Below, piece after piece: positions 7,456-15,695 of a stretch of 46,341 nucleotides of DNA. Source of the DNA: Hyphomicrobiales bacterium (GTDB lineage: Bacteria; Pseudomonadota; Alphaproteobacteria; Rhizobiales; Beijerinckiaceae). The first letter of the stretch is position 1. Each line of letters begins with the position of its first letter. The position numbers and the translations under genes are program-made. The notes under the pieces were generated by a model. That model searched no databases, had not been told where the DNA came from, and saw only the letters and a list, made by a program, of their open reading frames with translations. Location of the stretch: the NCBI GenBank assembly GCA_947455645.1, contig CANGPA010000010.1, positions 1 through 46,341 of the forward strand. Reading direction: 5' to 3'.

Positions 7456-8506
7456 CGCTGAACTCGACTATATTCAGGCTTTTAAAAATAGAAAATATGG
7501 TAAGGTTTACTATTATTACCGTAGAGCCGGTAAACGAATTCCCATAAAAAGTGAATTTGGCACAGCAGCCTTCTTGCGCGAAGTGGCTGAGATCGAAAAG
7601 AAGTTCACGAAATCGAACGGAAATGCTCCGGGCACTTTGGGTTTTCTGATCCAATCTTATAAATCCAGTCAGAATTTTCTTGAGCTTAAAAAGGCAACGC
7701 GTGTCAGTTATGAACGCGCCTTTTCTGTGCTTAAGCCTTTCTTTAGCGCCGAGATCAAAGACTTTAAGCGTTCAACGATCATTGAGCTTCGCGATCGCGT
7801 ATTGTTGCCAAAATACAAAATGTGGATGGCAAATTATGCGATTTCAGTTTTGAGCGTTTTGTTTCGTTTTGGGCATGATCTTGGCTTTTTGGAGAGCAAT
7901 CCCCTTCAAGAGCGTGTTCGCAAATTGCGAAATCGGGAAAGGCCTCCTGCAAATCGTCCTTGGACTGCTAATGAGCGGAAGATTGTTCTTGATAGTGCTG
8001 CGCCTCATATCAGGTTACCGCTAGCGCTGGCCATGTGCACGGGCCTTCGTAAGGCGGATGTTTTCACGATTACGATGGCTTCCATCGCTGATGGTGTTAT
8101 CTCCGTCCGCACATCAAAACGCGGTGTTCCGATAAAATTGCCTCTCCATCCGACTTTGGTGGAGGCTTTGGCCGAGAGACCAAATGTCGATGCCGTTCAA
8201 ATCGCTCTACGTGCTGATGGAAAGCCTTGGACGCCTGACGGCTTTGATACTGCTTGGCATAAGCTTAAGACAAAGCTCGAAAGCGAAGGAAAGATTGATA
8301 AAGGGCTGACCATTCACGGCCTTCGTCACACGCTCGGAACTCTGCTCAAAGAGGCTGGCGCTCACGATGGAGAAATCGCGGATGTGCTCGGCCAGAGCAC
8401 GACGGCAATGGCGCGTCATTACAGTAAGGAGGCGGGTATCTCCGAGAAGATAAGCGATGTTGTCAGAGGTCTTGAGATTATCAAGAAAGATCGGAAATCA
8501 AATTGA
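7445..8506 (+). CDS. Tyrosine recombinase/integrase, third of three
   Basis: This is a 353-residue phage-type integrase. Catalytic residues are Arg202 in TGLRKAD, Lys225 in TSKRG, HGLRH at 291-295, and nucleophile Tyr326 in RHYSKEA. The LGH box reads LGQ (Gln316), a substitution common in alphaproteobacterial integrases. The basic, aromatic N-terminus (YGKVYYYYRRAGKRIPI) looks like an arm-binding or Arm-type DNA-recognition segment, absent from the other two. ATG 7445 lies inside the end of the preceding small gene, so the whole set is translationally linked. Of the three, this looks most like the enzyme that would use a tRNA-type att site. Confidence 0.92.
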   Translation: MKLSAELDYIQAFKNRKYGKVYYYYRRAGKRIPIKSEFGTAAFLREVAEIEKKFTKSNGNAPGTLGFLIQSYKSSQNFLELKKATRVSYERAFSVLKPFFSAEIKDFKRSTIIELRDRVLLPKYKMWMANYAISVLSVLFRFGHDLGFLESNPLQERVRKLRNRERPPANRPWTANERKIVLDSAAPHIRLPLALAMCTGLRKADVFTITMASIADGVISVRTSKRGVPIKLPLHPTLVEALAERPNVDAVQIALRADGKPWTPDGFDTAWHKLKTKLESEGKIDKGLTIHGLRHTLGTLLKEAGAHDGEIADVLGQSTTAMARHYSKEAGISEKISDVVRGLEIIKKDRKSN

Positions 8507-8552
8507 TTCCAATATTTTTTCGAGTAGCAGGGTAGCAAATATATTTTATAGA

Positions 8553-8843
8553 TTAGGCAGCCGCCAGCGGTTCGATATCGGAGACATCAATTTGTTCTCT
8601 CGCGCGCGCCAAATCCCAAGCTCTTTGCAGGTTCATCCAATATTCGGCGGTAGTTCCAAAAACTTTGGCAAGACGCATGGCTGTATCAGCGGTAAGCGCG
8701 GTGTCGCCCTTTACGAGCCGTTCAATGCGCGTGCGGGGCACATGAATGCGCTTTGCGAGCTTATAGGACGTAAGGCCAAGAGGATTGAGGTAAAGCTCTT
8801 CAAGAACTTCTCCGGGATGAGATGGATGGCTGATGAGAGACAT
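8553..8843 (-). CDS. higA: HigA-family antitoxin
   Basis: This is a 96-residue helix-turn-helix protein of the HigA (VapA/VapI) family. After SHPGEVLEELYLNPLGL come the recognition region LAKRIHVPRTRIERLVKG and the typical TAEYWMNLQRAWDLARAR. It should bind and neutralise the toxin encoded just upstream and repress the shared promoter. I chose ATG 8843 (MSLISHP), which fits the usual family N-terminus; an in-frame start at 8924 would overlap the toxin gene. The toxin gene ends 14 bp upstream, giving the toxin-first order typical of higBA. It may stabilise the island. Confidence 0.9.
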   Translation of the reverse strand: MSLISHPSHPGEVLEELYLNPLGLTSYKLAKRIHVPRTRIERLVKGDTALTADTAMRLAKVFGTTAEYWMNLQRAWDLARAREQIDVSDIEPLAAA

Positions 8844-8857
8844 TGGTTCTTTATCCT

Positions 8858-9139
8858 TTAATGGTAATCGACAATTTCGACATCGACGGGTCCCTGTTCG
8901 GACCACACAAAACAAATGCGCCATTGATCATTGATGCGAACCGAATATTGGCCCGCACGATCACCCTTAAGTTCCTCTAGGTGATTTCCAGGCGGAAACC
9001 TTAGATCTTCAAGCAGCACCGCGGCATCAAGCGCCGACAGCATCGCCCGCGTCCTCTTCACCAGAACGGAGGGGAACCCCTTACTGTACTGGTTCTTGGC
9101 CGCCGCAATTGCCAGTTTGCCCTTAACACTCACGATCAT
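8858..9139 (-). CDS. higB: HigB-family toxin (RelE-like mRNA interferase)
   Basis: The 93-residue product is a RelE-superfamily toxin of the HigB type. The C-terminal half has the family pattern LRFPPGNHLEELKG, YSVRINDQWRICFVW and a terminal EIVDYH. HigB toxins cleave mRNA on translating ribosomes. I chose ATG 9139 (MIVSVKGK) over 9154 because the usual family N-terminus starts there and the upstream palindrome would otherwise overlap the coding region. The N-terminal stretch is less typical and the Shine-Dalgarno is weak. It forms a unit with the HigA antitoxin downstream. Confidence 0.87.
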   Translation of the reverse strand: MIVSVKGKLAIAAAKNQYSKGFPSVLVKRTRAMLSALDAAVLLEDLRFPPGNHLEELKGDRAGQYSVRINDQWRICFVWSEQGPVDVEIVDYH

Positions 9140-9147
9140 GGTCGTTA

Positions 9148-9164
9148 GTATCATGTCGTGATAC
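9148..9164. promoter_or_regulatory. Probable HigA operator
   Basis: A perfect inverted repeat GTATCA-TGTCG-TGATAC lies 9 bp before the chosen higB start. HigA proteins repress their own operon by binding such a palindrome around the promoter. Binding of this site by this HigA is inferred from position and symmetry only. Confidence 0.6.
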
Positions 9165-9292
9165 GTAAAGCAATCATTTTAGGCTTTTGAGGTTTCAGTC
9201 ACGATATATTGAGCTCGCTTTCGCGACCTTGCTGTAAACGAAACACCGGGGTGCTCAGCCAGATTAAAGCCACGTCGGCAGCTGTTTTGAGA

Positions 9293-9401
9293 GTGTCACA
9301 AAAGACCAAAAATCCGTGTGATTTTGAGGTGTGAATTTGGGGTCAAAAAAGACCAAAACCTGAACAAAAGTGTCAAACTCATTTCCCAAAAGTGTCAAAC
9401 T
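9293..9401. repeat. Cluster of short direct repeats near the island end
   Basis: AAAAGACCAAAA occurs at 9300-9311 and 9347-9358, and AAAAGTGTCAAACT at 9366-9379 and 9388-9401, with related GTGTCA and GGGGTC words between. The cluster lies between the toxin-antitoxin pair and the 3' end of tRNA-Phe. Repeated GTGTCAAAC and GGGTCAAA words at a terminus resemble the repeated ends of IS21-family elements, so this may be an IS remnant. They could equally be arm-type integrase binding sites. No transposase gene remains here. Confidence 0.5.
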
Positions 9402-9435
9402 TTTTGGGGCACCCCTTGCTAAGTCATTGAAATAA

Positions 9436-9511
9436 TGGTGCCCAGGGGCGGGATCGAACCACCGACACTGCGATTTTCAGTCGCATGCTCTACCAACTGA
9501 GCTACCTGGGC
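9436..9511 (-). tRNA. tRNA-Phe (GAA)
   Basis: A complete cloverleaf reads on the minus strand from GCCCAGG to CCTGGGC-A-CCA, with D-loop AGCTCAGTTGG, anticodon loop CTGAAAA (anticodon GAA) and T-loop GGTTCGATCC. CCA is encoded. The 3' end faces the recombinase island on the left, the usual geometry for an integrated element. No second copy of the tRNA 3' end was found to the left within the window, so the distal att site lies outside or has been lost. Confidence 0.97.
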
Positions 9512-9545
9512 GTCCGGCAGCCGCAGGGCTTCGGAACAGGCGCGG

Positions 9546-9574
9546 GTTATAGTCACTCGGCGGGAGGCTGTCTA
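9546..9574 (-). promoter_or_regulatory. Promoter of tRNA-Phe
   Basis: On the minus strand TAGACA (9569-9574) and TATAAC (9546-9551) are separated by 17 bp, giving a start about 30 nt before the tRNA. It is a good sigma-70 match; transcription itself is inferred. Confidence 0.65.
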
Positions 9575-9921
9575 GCGCTCAAGTCGAATGATGCGGTGAG
9601 AAGTCCGATTTTGTGAAGAAACGCCGTGAAATGCTCCGGCTTGGGCACATATGAGCAGGGCACTGGGGCGGTTTGTTTCCACGCTGTGGACGCCTTGTTG
9701 GGCGTTATTGCGATCCGATCTGGGCTGCAAGTCCACTTATAGGCGGCGTCTGCCGGCAATTTCCCCGGTTGGGGGAGATTGGGCTTTTCGAATTGGACCT
9801 CAGCCCCTCACGTGCTAGGAGGCGCGGCTTAAAGGGGTTTGAGTCGATCCGTCGCGCGGTTACCCGCGTAATAACAGCATCGTCCGCTTCTCCGATAGCC
9901 ATGCCTTAAAGGGGTCCGTCC
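9575..9921. other. Non-coding region upstream of glyA
   Basis: No convincing gene lies between the tRNA-Phe promoter and glyA; the short frames here lack family resemblance. The word CTTAAAGGGGT occurs at 9828-9838 and again at 9905-9915. The second copy supplies the AAGGGG ribosome-binding site of glyA, so the first may be a relic of a duplicated leader. A TTATAG word near 9736 could be part of a promoter, but I see no good -35. Confidence 0.4.
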
Positions 9922-11235
9922 ATGAACGATCTTGCCGCCTACCGCGCCTCGCGCCTGTCGAACTCATTCTTCTCGGCATCTTTGGCCGAACGCGACCCCG
10001 AAATTGCTGAAGCCATGAAACTCGAGCTCGGTCGTCAGCGCGACGAGATCGAGCTGATCGCGTCGGAAAACATCGTCTCCCGCGCTGTGCTCGAAGCCCA
10101 AGGCTCGGTGATGACCAACAAATATGCGGAAGGCTATCCGGGCCGCCGCTATTATGGCGGCTGCCAATTCGTTGATATTGCCGAAGATCTTGCCATCAAG
10201 CGCGTAACCGAACTTTATGGCTGCAAATTTGCCAATGTGCAGCCAAACTCTGGCTCTCAGGCCAATCAGGCCGTCTTCTTGGCGCTCTTGCAGCCCGGTG
10301 ACACCTTCATGGGTCTCGATTTGGCCGCAGGCGGTCACTTGACCCATGGCGCACCGCCGAATGTCTCGGGCAAATGGTTCAAGGTTGTGTCCTATGGTGT
10401 CGAGCCCGATACGCAGATGATCAATATGGATAAGGTTGAAGCCTTAGCGCTCGAAGCCAAGCCGAAGCTCATCATCGCGGGTGGCTCAGGCTATGCGCGC
10501 CATTGGGATTTCGCGCGGTTCCGTGCGATTGCCGATAAGATTGGCGCTTACTTCCTCGTCGATATGGCGCATTTCTCAGGCCTCGTGGCCGGTGGCGCGC
10601 ATCCGTCACCATTCCCGCACGCGCATGTTGTGACATCCACAACGCATAAGACTTTGCGCGGCCCACGCGGCGGCATCATTTTGTCGAATGACGAAGATAT
10701 CGCGAAGAAGGTCAATTCAGCCGTATTCCCGGGCATGCAGGGCGGCCCGCTGATGCATGTGATTGCGGCGAAGGCTGTTGCCTTCGGTGAAGCGCTCACG
10801 CCGGAATTCAAAGCCTATACGCGCGCCGTTGTTGAAAACGCAAAGGCGCTTGCAGATGAGTTGATTAAGGGCGGCTTCAAGATCGTCACGGGTGGCACGG
10901 ACAATCATCTGATGCTTGTCGATCTGCGCCCCAAATCGATCACAGGCAAAGCATCGGAAGCCTCGCTCGGCCGCGCGCATATTACGTGTAATAAAAACGG
11001 CGTGCCGTTTGACCCTGAAAAGCCGACAATCACATCGGGCATTCGTTTGGGCACGCCTGCCGGTACATCGCGAGGCTTCGGTGTGGATGAGTTCCGCGAA
11101 ATTGGTCGCTTGATTGTCGAAACGCTCGATGGTTTGGCGAAAAATGGCGAAGCGGGTAATGGCGCGGTCGAGGCAGACGTGAAAACCCGCGTGCATGCTT
11201 TGACGAAACGTTTCCCGATTTACCCCGGCCTCTAA
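9922..11235 (+). CDS. glyA: Serine hydroxymethyltransferase
   Basis: GlyA interconverts serine and glycine, passing a one-carbon unit to tetrahydrofolate in the cytoplasm. The 437-residue protein has the family core: [26 protein letters not shown] at 214-220 and the PLP-binding lysine K243 in [14 protein letters not shown] short N-terminal extension of about 20 residues precedes the conserved part, as in related alphaproteobacteria. ATG 9922 is preceded by AAGGGG. It is followed by a hairpin and then nrdR, a common alphaproteobacterial gene order. Confidence 0.97.
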   Translation: MNDLAAYRASRLSNSFFSASLAERDPEIAEAMKLELGRQRDEIELIASENIVSRAVLEAQGSVMTNKYAEGYPGRRYYGGCQFVDIAEDLAIKRVTELYGCKFANVQPNSGSQANQAVFLALLQPGDTFMGLDLAAGGHLTHGAPPNVSGKWFKVVSYGVEPDTQMINMDKVEALALEAKPKLIIAGGSGYARHWDFARFRAIADKIGAYFLVDMAHFSGLVAGGAHPSPFPHAHVVTSTTHKTLRGPRGGIILSNDEDIAKKVNSAVFPGMQGGPLMHVIAAKAVAFGEALTPEFKAYTRAVVENAKALADELIKGGFKIVTGGTDNHLMLVDLRPKSITGKASEASLGRAHITCNKNGVPFDPEKPTITSGIRLGTPAGTSRGFGVDEFREIGRLIVETLDGLAKNGEAGNGAVEADVKTRVHALTKRFPIYPGL

Positions 11236-11286
11236 GACCGGACAGTTGCGGCGCTTTGGCCTCAACGTCTTTCACCTGATAAAGTG

Positions 11287-11314
11287 ATCCCGGCGAGATT
11301 CGCCGGGATTTTCT
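11287..11314 (+). terminator. Hairpin with short T-run between glyA and nrdR
   Basis: ATCCCGGCG and CGCCGGGAT form a perfect 9-bp stem around a 5-nt loop, followed by TTTCT. The short U-tract suggests partial termination between glyA and the nrdR-rib operon. Confidence 0.7.
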
Positions 11315-11329
11315 ATTGGAGTAAGCGCC

Positions 11330-11827
11330 TTGCGGTGTCCTTATTGCGGCAGTCTTGAAAGTCAGGTGAAGGATTCGCGTCCCGGCGAAGATGGCTCGGT
11401 CATCCGTCGCCGGCGGGTCTGTCCCGATTGCGGCGGACGCTTCACCACATTCGAGCGCGTGCAATTGCGCGAACTCACGGTCGTCAAACGCTCGGGACGG
11501 CGCATTCCCTTCGAGCGCGAAAAATTGTTGCGTTCGGTTGAGGTGGCCTTGCGCAAACGCCCGGTGGAGGCAGAACGTATCGAGCGCATGGTCAATGGCA
11601 TTGTGCGGCAACTCGAAAGCATGGGCGAGGGCGAGATCACGAGCCAGCAAATTGGCGAGCTAGTGATGGAAGGGTTGAAGGGCCTTGATGACGTCGCCTA
11701 TGTGCGATTTGCAAGCGTTTATAAAAATTTCCGCGAAGCCAAGGATTTTGGTGAATTGATTGATGAACTGTCAGCCGATGACACGGTCGTTCGATCAACG
11801 CTACGGCGGAGCCCTTCTGATTCATGA
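11330..11827 (+). CDS. nrdR: Transcriptional repressor NrdR
   Basis: NrdR represses ribonucleotide reductase genes in response to nucleotide levels. The 165-residue protein has the N-terminal zinc ribbon, CPYC at 3-6 and CPDC at about 32-35 followed by [10 protein letters not shown], and then the ATP-cone domain with [16 protein letters not shown]. The start is a TTG at 11330, 5-6 nt after GGAGTAAG, because the zinc ribbon begins directly there. Its end overlaps ribD by four bases (ATGA), so it is translated with the riboflavin genes. Confidence 0.96.
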   Translation: MRCPYCGSLESQVKDSRPGEDGSVIRRRRVCPDCGGRFTTFERVQLRELTVVKRSGRRIPFEREKLLRSVEVALRKRPVEAERIERMVNGIVRQLESMGEGEITSQQIGELVMEGLKGLDDVAYVRFASVYKNFREAKDFGELIDELSADDTVVRSTLRRSPSDS

Positions 11828-12942
11828 TCAACGCGGCGCTTGATGAAGCCATGATGCGTCATGCATTGACCTTGGCGCGGCGTGGCCTTGGTCACACATG
11901 GCCCAATCCGTCAGTGGGCGCAGTCATATGGCGTATGGAAGGGGAACAGCCAATTCTTCTTGGCCGCGGCTTCACGCAGAATGGCGGGCGTCCCCATGCG
12001 GAGACTGAGGCGCTGCGGATGGCGGGTGATGCGGCGCGTGGCGCATCCATGGCTGTAACGCTTGAGCCTTGCGCTCATCACGGCAAAACACCGCCATGCG
12101 CCGAGGCGATTGTCAAAGCGGGGATTACGCGCGTTGTGTCAGCGCTTGAAGATCCCGATCCGCGTGTGAGCGGCGGTGGCCACGCTATTCTGCGTCAAGC
12201 AGGACTTACGCTTGTAACCGATGTGTTAAAGGAAAAAGCCTTTGCGCTTAATCGCGGCTTCTTTTTGCGGATTGGTGCAAATCGTCCGTTGGTGACCTTA
12301 AAGCTCGCTCAAACATCTGATGGTTATGCCGGCGCTGATGGTCAAGCTTTGATGATTTCTTCGCCACTCTCCAAGCAGCGTGTTCACCTCGCACGCGCAT
12401 CACATGATGTCATCATGATTGGCGTGGGAACGGTCATGACTGACAATCCTGATCTCACCTGTCGTCTTCCCGGTATGATGCATCTTTCACCCATTCGTGT
12501 GATTGTGGATACGCATCTTGATACACCGGTCAATGCGCGCGTCATCGCTACAGCGTCAAAAGTACCCACATGGATTGTTACGGCGCATGACGCATCGGCT
12601 GAGCGTGAATCTGATCTGTCACAAGAGGGTGTATCCATCATTCGTGTTGCCAAAGATAATAAAGAACGCATTGATATCCATGTCTTGCTTGCCGCACTGG
12701 CGGCGCGCGGCATTACACGTGTGTTTTCAGAAGGTGGGCCACGATTGGCGGAGACACTTGTTGAAGCCGATTGTGTTGATACAATCGAAATCATTACAAG
12801 TCCTGAGGCGCTCGGGCGCCCCGGCACGATTGCGCTTCGTCCTCATCTTATGTCAGCCCTTGCAGATCCGCTTCGCTTTGTTGCAAAGGGCACAATGATG
12901 TCAGGTCGTGATCGTGTCCAACACTTCGAAAGGGTGTCCTGA
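11824..12942 (+). CDS. ribD: Riboflavin biosynthesis deaminase/reductase RibD
   Basis: This bifunctional enzyme deaminates the pyrimidine product of GTP cyclohydrolase II and then reduces its ribose side chain. The N-terminal deaminase domain has the zinc signature [11 protein letters not shown] and [16 protein letters not shown]; the reductase domain follows from about residue 150 ([38 protein letters not shown]). It is 372 residues, normal for the family. ATG 11824 overlaps the nrdR stop, and its own stop overlaps the next gene by one base. I saw no FMN riboswitch upstream of the cluster. Confidence 0.97.
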   Translation: MINAALDEAMMRHALTLARRGLGHTWPNPSVGAVIWRMEGEQPILLGRGFTQNGGRPHAETEALRMAGDAARGASMAVTLEPCAHHGKTPPCAEAIVKAGITRVVSALEDPDPRVSGGGHAILRQAGLTLVTDVLKEKAFALNRGFFLRIGANRPLVTLKLAQTSDGYAGADGQALMISSPLSKQRVHLARASHDVIMIGVGTVMTDNPDLTCRLPGMMHLSPIRVIVDTHLDTPVNARVIATASKVPTWIVTAHDASAERESDLSQEGVSIIRVAKDNKERIDIHVLLAALAARGITRVFSEGGPRLAETLVEADCVDTIEIITSPEALGRPGTIALRPHLMSALADPLRFVAKGTMMSGRDRVQHFERVS

Positions 12943-13586
12943 TGTTTACCGGAATTGTAACCGATATCGGCACGATTGTTTCGGTTGAGGCGCATGGCAC
13001 GTCGCTCAAGCGCTTGAGGATTGAGTCAACCTATGATGCCTCAACCATTGCGATGGGCGCATCTATTGCCTGTGCCGGTGTGTGCCTCACAGTGGTCGCT
13101 TTTGGCCCGTTACCGAACGGCGCCTGGTTTGAAGTCGATGCTGCAGCCGAAACCTTAGCCCTCACCACCGTTGGTCAATGGGTTTCGGGGTCGCGCATCA
13201 ATCTTGAACGTGCCTTGAAGATTGGTGACGAGTTGGGTGGCCATCTTGTCTCGGGCCATGTCGATGGTCTCGCTGAAGTGATCGCGCGCGAGGAGGTCAC
13301 AGCCGGTGAGGCCGGTTCAGGCTGGGGTGCCACGGCACGGTTCACGCTCAAAGTGCCGCGTTCCCTCGCGAAATTTATCGTCGAGAAAGGGTCTGTCGCT
13401 CTGGATGGCACATCGCTCACCATCAATACCGTTAGGGGCGATCAGTTCACGGTGCTGTTGATCCCCCATACGCTCCAGGTGACAAGTTGGGGCTCTGTTC
13501 GTGCCGGCCAACACCTCAATCTCGAAGTTGACCAAATGGCACGCTATGCGGCGCGGCTTGCCGAAGCTCGCGCCGAGGGCTACTGA
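12942..13586 (+). CDS. ribE: Riboflavin synthase alpha subunit
   Basis: Riboflavin synthase dismutates two lumazine molecules into riboflavin and its pyrimidine precursor. The 214-residue product has the two lumazine-binding repeats, beginning [10 protein letters not shown] with a first core CAGVCLTV, and GGHLVSGHVDG with a second core LDGTSLTIN. ATG 12942 overlaps the last base of the ribD stop (TGATG), so translation is coupled. The ribH gene follows after about 40 bp. Confidence 0.96.
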   Translation: MFTGIVTDIGTIVSVEAHGTSLKRLRIESTYDASTIAMGASIACAGVCLTVVAFGPLPNGAWFEVDAAAETLALTTVGQWVSGSRINLERALKIGDELGGHLVSGHVDGLAEVIAREEVTAGEAGSGWGATARFTLKVPRSLAKFIVEKGSVALDGTSLTINTVRGDQFTVLLIPHTLQVTSWGSVRAGQHLNLEVDQMARYAARLAEARAEGY

Positions 13587-13629
13587 GGCTCCTGAAACAA
13601 CCTGATCTTTGAAAAAGAAGGACGCCCCC

Positions 13630-14127
13630 ATGGCCGGAGCCCGTCAATCCGCGTCAAATCCACATGAACCTATGGATGACGCACGCGTTCTTGTGGTGGA
13701 GGCGCGTTATTATGATGATTTGGCGGACGAGCTTCTCAAAGGGGCACTTGGCACGTTGCAGGCGGCAGGCGCGACGGTGACGGTGGTGACAGTGCCGGGT
13801 TCGCTCGAAATCCCGTCCACGGTGGCAATCATGCTTGAATCGGCATCAGGACATGGCAAACCTTTTGATGCGGTGGTGACGCTTGGCACCGTCATCCGGG
13901 GTGAGACCTATCATTTTGAGATTGTCGCCGGGGAAAGCGCGCGTGCGCTTATGGATTTGTCGGTGGCCTATGGCATGCCTTTGGGCAATGGCATTTTGAC
14001 CGTCGAGAATGACGAACAGGCTTGGGCGCGGGCGCGCGTAAGCGAAGGCAATAAAGGTGGCGGCGCGGCCGAAGCGGCCTTGTCGGTCCTGCGCATTAAG
14101 CGGCAGGCGATTGCTGGAGAATTTTGA
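13630..14127 (+). CDS. ribH: 6,7-dimethyl-8-ribityllumazine synthase
   Basis: RibH condenses the pyrimidine and dihydroxybutanone phosphate into lumazine, the substrate of the enzyme encoded just upstream. The product has [18 protein letters not shown], the substrate loop PGSLEIP and the motif [14 protein letters not shown] with its catalytic His. I chose ATG 13630, seven nt after AAGGA; an in-frame TTG at 13609 has no such site. That gives 165 residues. Its end overlaps nusB by one base. Confidence 0.95.
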   Translation: MAGARQSASNPHEPMDDARVLVVEARYYDDLADELLKGALGTLQAAGATVTVVTVPGSLEIPSTVAIMLESASGHGKPFDAVVTLGTVIRGETYHFEIVAGESARALMDLSVAYGMPLGNGILTVENDEQAWARARVSEGNKGGGAAEAALSVLRIKRQAIAGEF

Positions 14128-14588
14128 TGGCGCGGGGAGAATTGCGGACATCTGCGCGGTTGGCCGCTGTTCAAGCGCTGTATCAAATGGATATTGTGTC
14201 CAAAGATATTGGTGATGTGATTGCCGAATTTGAGGCGCATTGGATTGGTCGTGAGATTGACGGCGTTGAAATGAAGCCGGCAGAAAGCGCCTTTTTCAGA
14301 AGCTTGGTTGAGGGCGTCGTCTCTCGACAACGCAATATCGACCCGATGATCGATGAAGCGCTTTCAAATTCTTGGCCCTTAAAGCGCATTGAGGCCGTTT
14401 TGCGCGCGATCCTTCGCGCCGGCTGTTTCGAATTGCTCATTCGGACCGATGTTCCAGCGAAGGTTGTGATCCGCGAATATGGCGATCTCGCTGCTGCGTT
14501 TTACGACGGCGATGAGATCGGCATGGTCAGTGCCGTTCTTGATGGACTCGCGCATAGGTTGCGTAGCGGTGAGTTGGCAGCACCCTGA
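14127..14588 (+). CDS. nusB: Transcription antitermination factor NusB
   Basis: NusB binds boxA RNA with NusE (S10) and supports antitermination of rRNA operons. The 153-residue all-helical protein has the pattern ARLAAVQALYQMD near the start, SNSWPLKRIEAVLRAILRAG in the middle, and VVIREYGDLAAAF with AVLDGLAH near the end. ATG 14127 overlaps the ribH stop; a TTG three bases earlier is in frame but less likely. Pairing of nusB with ribH is widespread in bacteria. Confidence 0.96.
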   Translation: MARGELRTSARLAAVQALYQMDIVSKDIGDVIAEFEAHWIGREIDGVEMKPAESAFFRSLVEGVVSRQRNIDPMIDEALSNSWPLKRIEAVLRAILRAGCFELLIRTDVPAKVVIREYGDLAAAFYDGDEIGMVSAVLDGLAHRLRSGELAAP

Positions 14589-14650
14589 ACAGGCTCTAAA
14601 GTGGCAGCTCCCCTTCCGTCAGGGGTGTGAGTGTGTCAGTGGAGTTGAGT

Positions 14651-15649
14651 ATGGACGGAACGATCAAAAGATCCGGTGAAGACCGGTTAATCGCGCATTA
14701 TTTTGCACCGCTTGCGGGCCCTGCTGGATTGGCGCTCAAAGATGACGCGGCGCTTTTGTCGCCGCCTCCCGATACGGAACTTGTGATTACGGTCGACACC
14801 GTCGTCGCGGGCGTGCATTTTTTCAAAGATGACCCGGCTGACTCCATCGCAGAAAAAGCGCTGGGCGTTAATCTGTCGGACCTTGCAGCGAAGGGCGCTC
14901 AACCGCTCGGCTTCGTGCTGGCTTTGTCATTGCCCGATGATTGGCGTGAGGACTGGCTTGCGGCCTTTGCCAAGGGACTGGGTCAAGTGGCAACGCGCTC
15001 GGATTGTCCGCTTCTGGGGGGCGATACAACCCGATCCGCAGGGCCACTCTCGCTCTCCATCACGGTGTTTGGTGCTGTACCGAAGGGACGAATGGTGCGG
15101 CGTACAACGGCGAAGAGTGGCGATTTGATTGCTGTCAGCGGAACCATTGGCGACGCTGTGCTGGGCCTTAAAATACGATCCGCACCCGAGCGGGAATGGG
15201 CAGGTGGCTTGTCGGAAAAAGACTATGCGCATTTGCTCGGCCGCTATTTGCGTCCGCAGCCGCGCTTGATGCTGATCGATGCCTTGCGTGAACATGCTTC
15301 GGCATCAATGGATGTTTCAGATGGTCTGATCGGAGATTGCACAAAATTACTGGCGGCCTCGGGCGTGAGCGGTCAGTTGCGTGTTGAGGCTGTGCCTTTG
15401 TCGCCTGCCGCGCATGCGGCGATTGGCTTTAATCCGGGCCTTCTTGCAGATGCGGTCACCGGGGGAGATGATTACGAAATTCTCTTCACGCTTCATCCTG
15501 ATCATCTGGATGCGATGAAAGACGCCGCCCGCCTTGCCGGATGTCCGATCACTGTGATTGGAGAAGTCATCGCTGGATCTGAGCCCTTGACGGTAACCCA
15601 CAGGGGTGAAACTTTCCTCACGCGATCGGGGTCCTTTAGTCACTTTTAG
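14651..15649 (+). CDS. thiL: Thiamine-monophosphate kinase
   Basis: ThiL phosphorylates thiamine monophosphate to the active cofactor thiamine diphosphate. The product has the PurM-like fold signature: DDAALL, VITVDTVVAGVHFF, NLSDLAAKGAQP, LLGGDTTRS and later MDVSDGLIGD and GGDDYEILF. I chose ATG 14651, seven nt after GGAG, over the GTG at 14627, giving 332 residues. It follows nusB after about 60 bp and probably belongs to the same operon. Confidence 0.95.
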   Translation: MDGTIKRSGEDRLIAHYFAPLAGPAGLALKDDAALLSPPPDTELVITVDTVVAGVHFFKDDPADSIAEKALGVNLSDLAAKGAQPLGFVLALSLPDDWREDWLAAFAKGLGQVATRSDCPLLGGDTTRSAGPLSLSITVFGAVPKGRMVRRTTAKSGDLIAVSGTIGDAVLGLKIRSAPEREWAGGLSEKDYAHLLGRYLRPQPRLMLIDALREHASASMDVSDGLIGDCTKLLAASGVSGQLRVEAVPLSPAAHAAIGFNPGLLADAVTGGDDYEILFTLHPDHLDAMKDAARLAGCPITVIGEVIAGSEPLTVTHRGETFLTRSGSFSHF

Positions 15650-15695
15650 GCGGGGCACTATCCAGTTTTGATCTCATGCCCTGAAAGTTGATCTT

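Noticed and set aside
4380-8506. Calling the recombinase set a RIT element outright
   Set aside because: RIT elements have three recombinases of about 300-400 residues directly overlapping; here the first is about 591 residues and a small gene is inserted, and no flanking terminal repeats were identified.
9293-9401. CRISPR-like array
   Set aside because: Only two copies of each word, with irregular spacing and no cas genes.
9553-9909. Short frames on both strands between tRNA-Phe and glyA
   Set aside because: No ribosome-binding site, family pattern or consistent codon use; they overlap each other and the tRNA promoter.
10717-11265. 182-codon minus-strand frame in glyA
   Set aside because: It is antisense to the conserved C-terminal third of serine hydroxymethyltransferase and has no independent support.
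11236-11329. FMN riboswitch for the riboflavin cluster
   Set aside because: Only a simple terminator-like hairpin is present; none of the conserved FMN-aptamer words was found.
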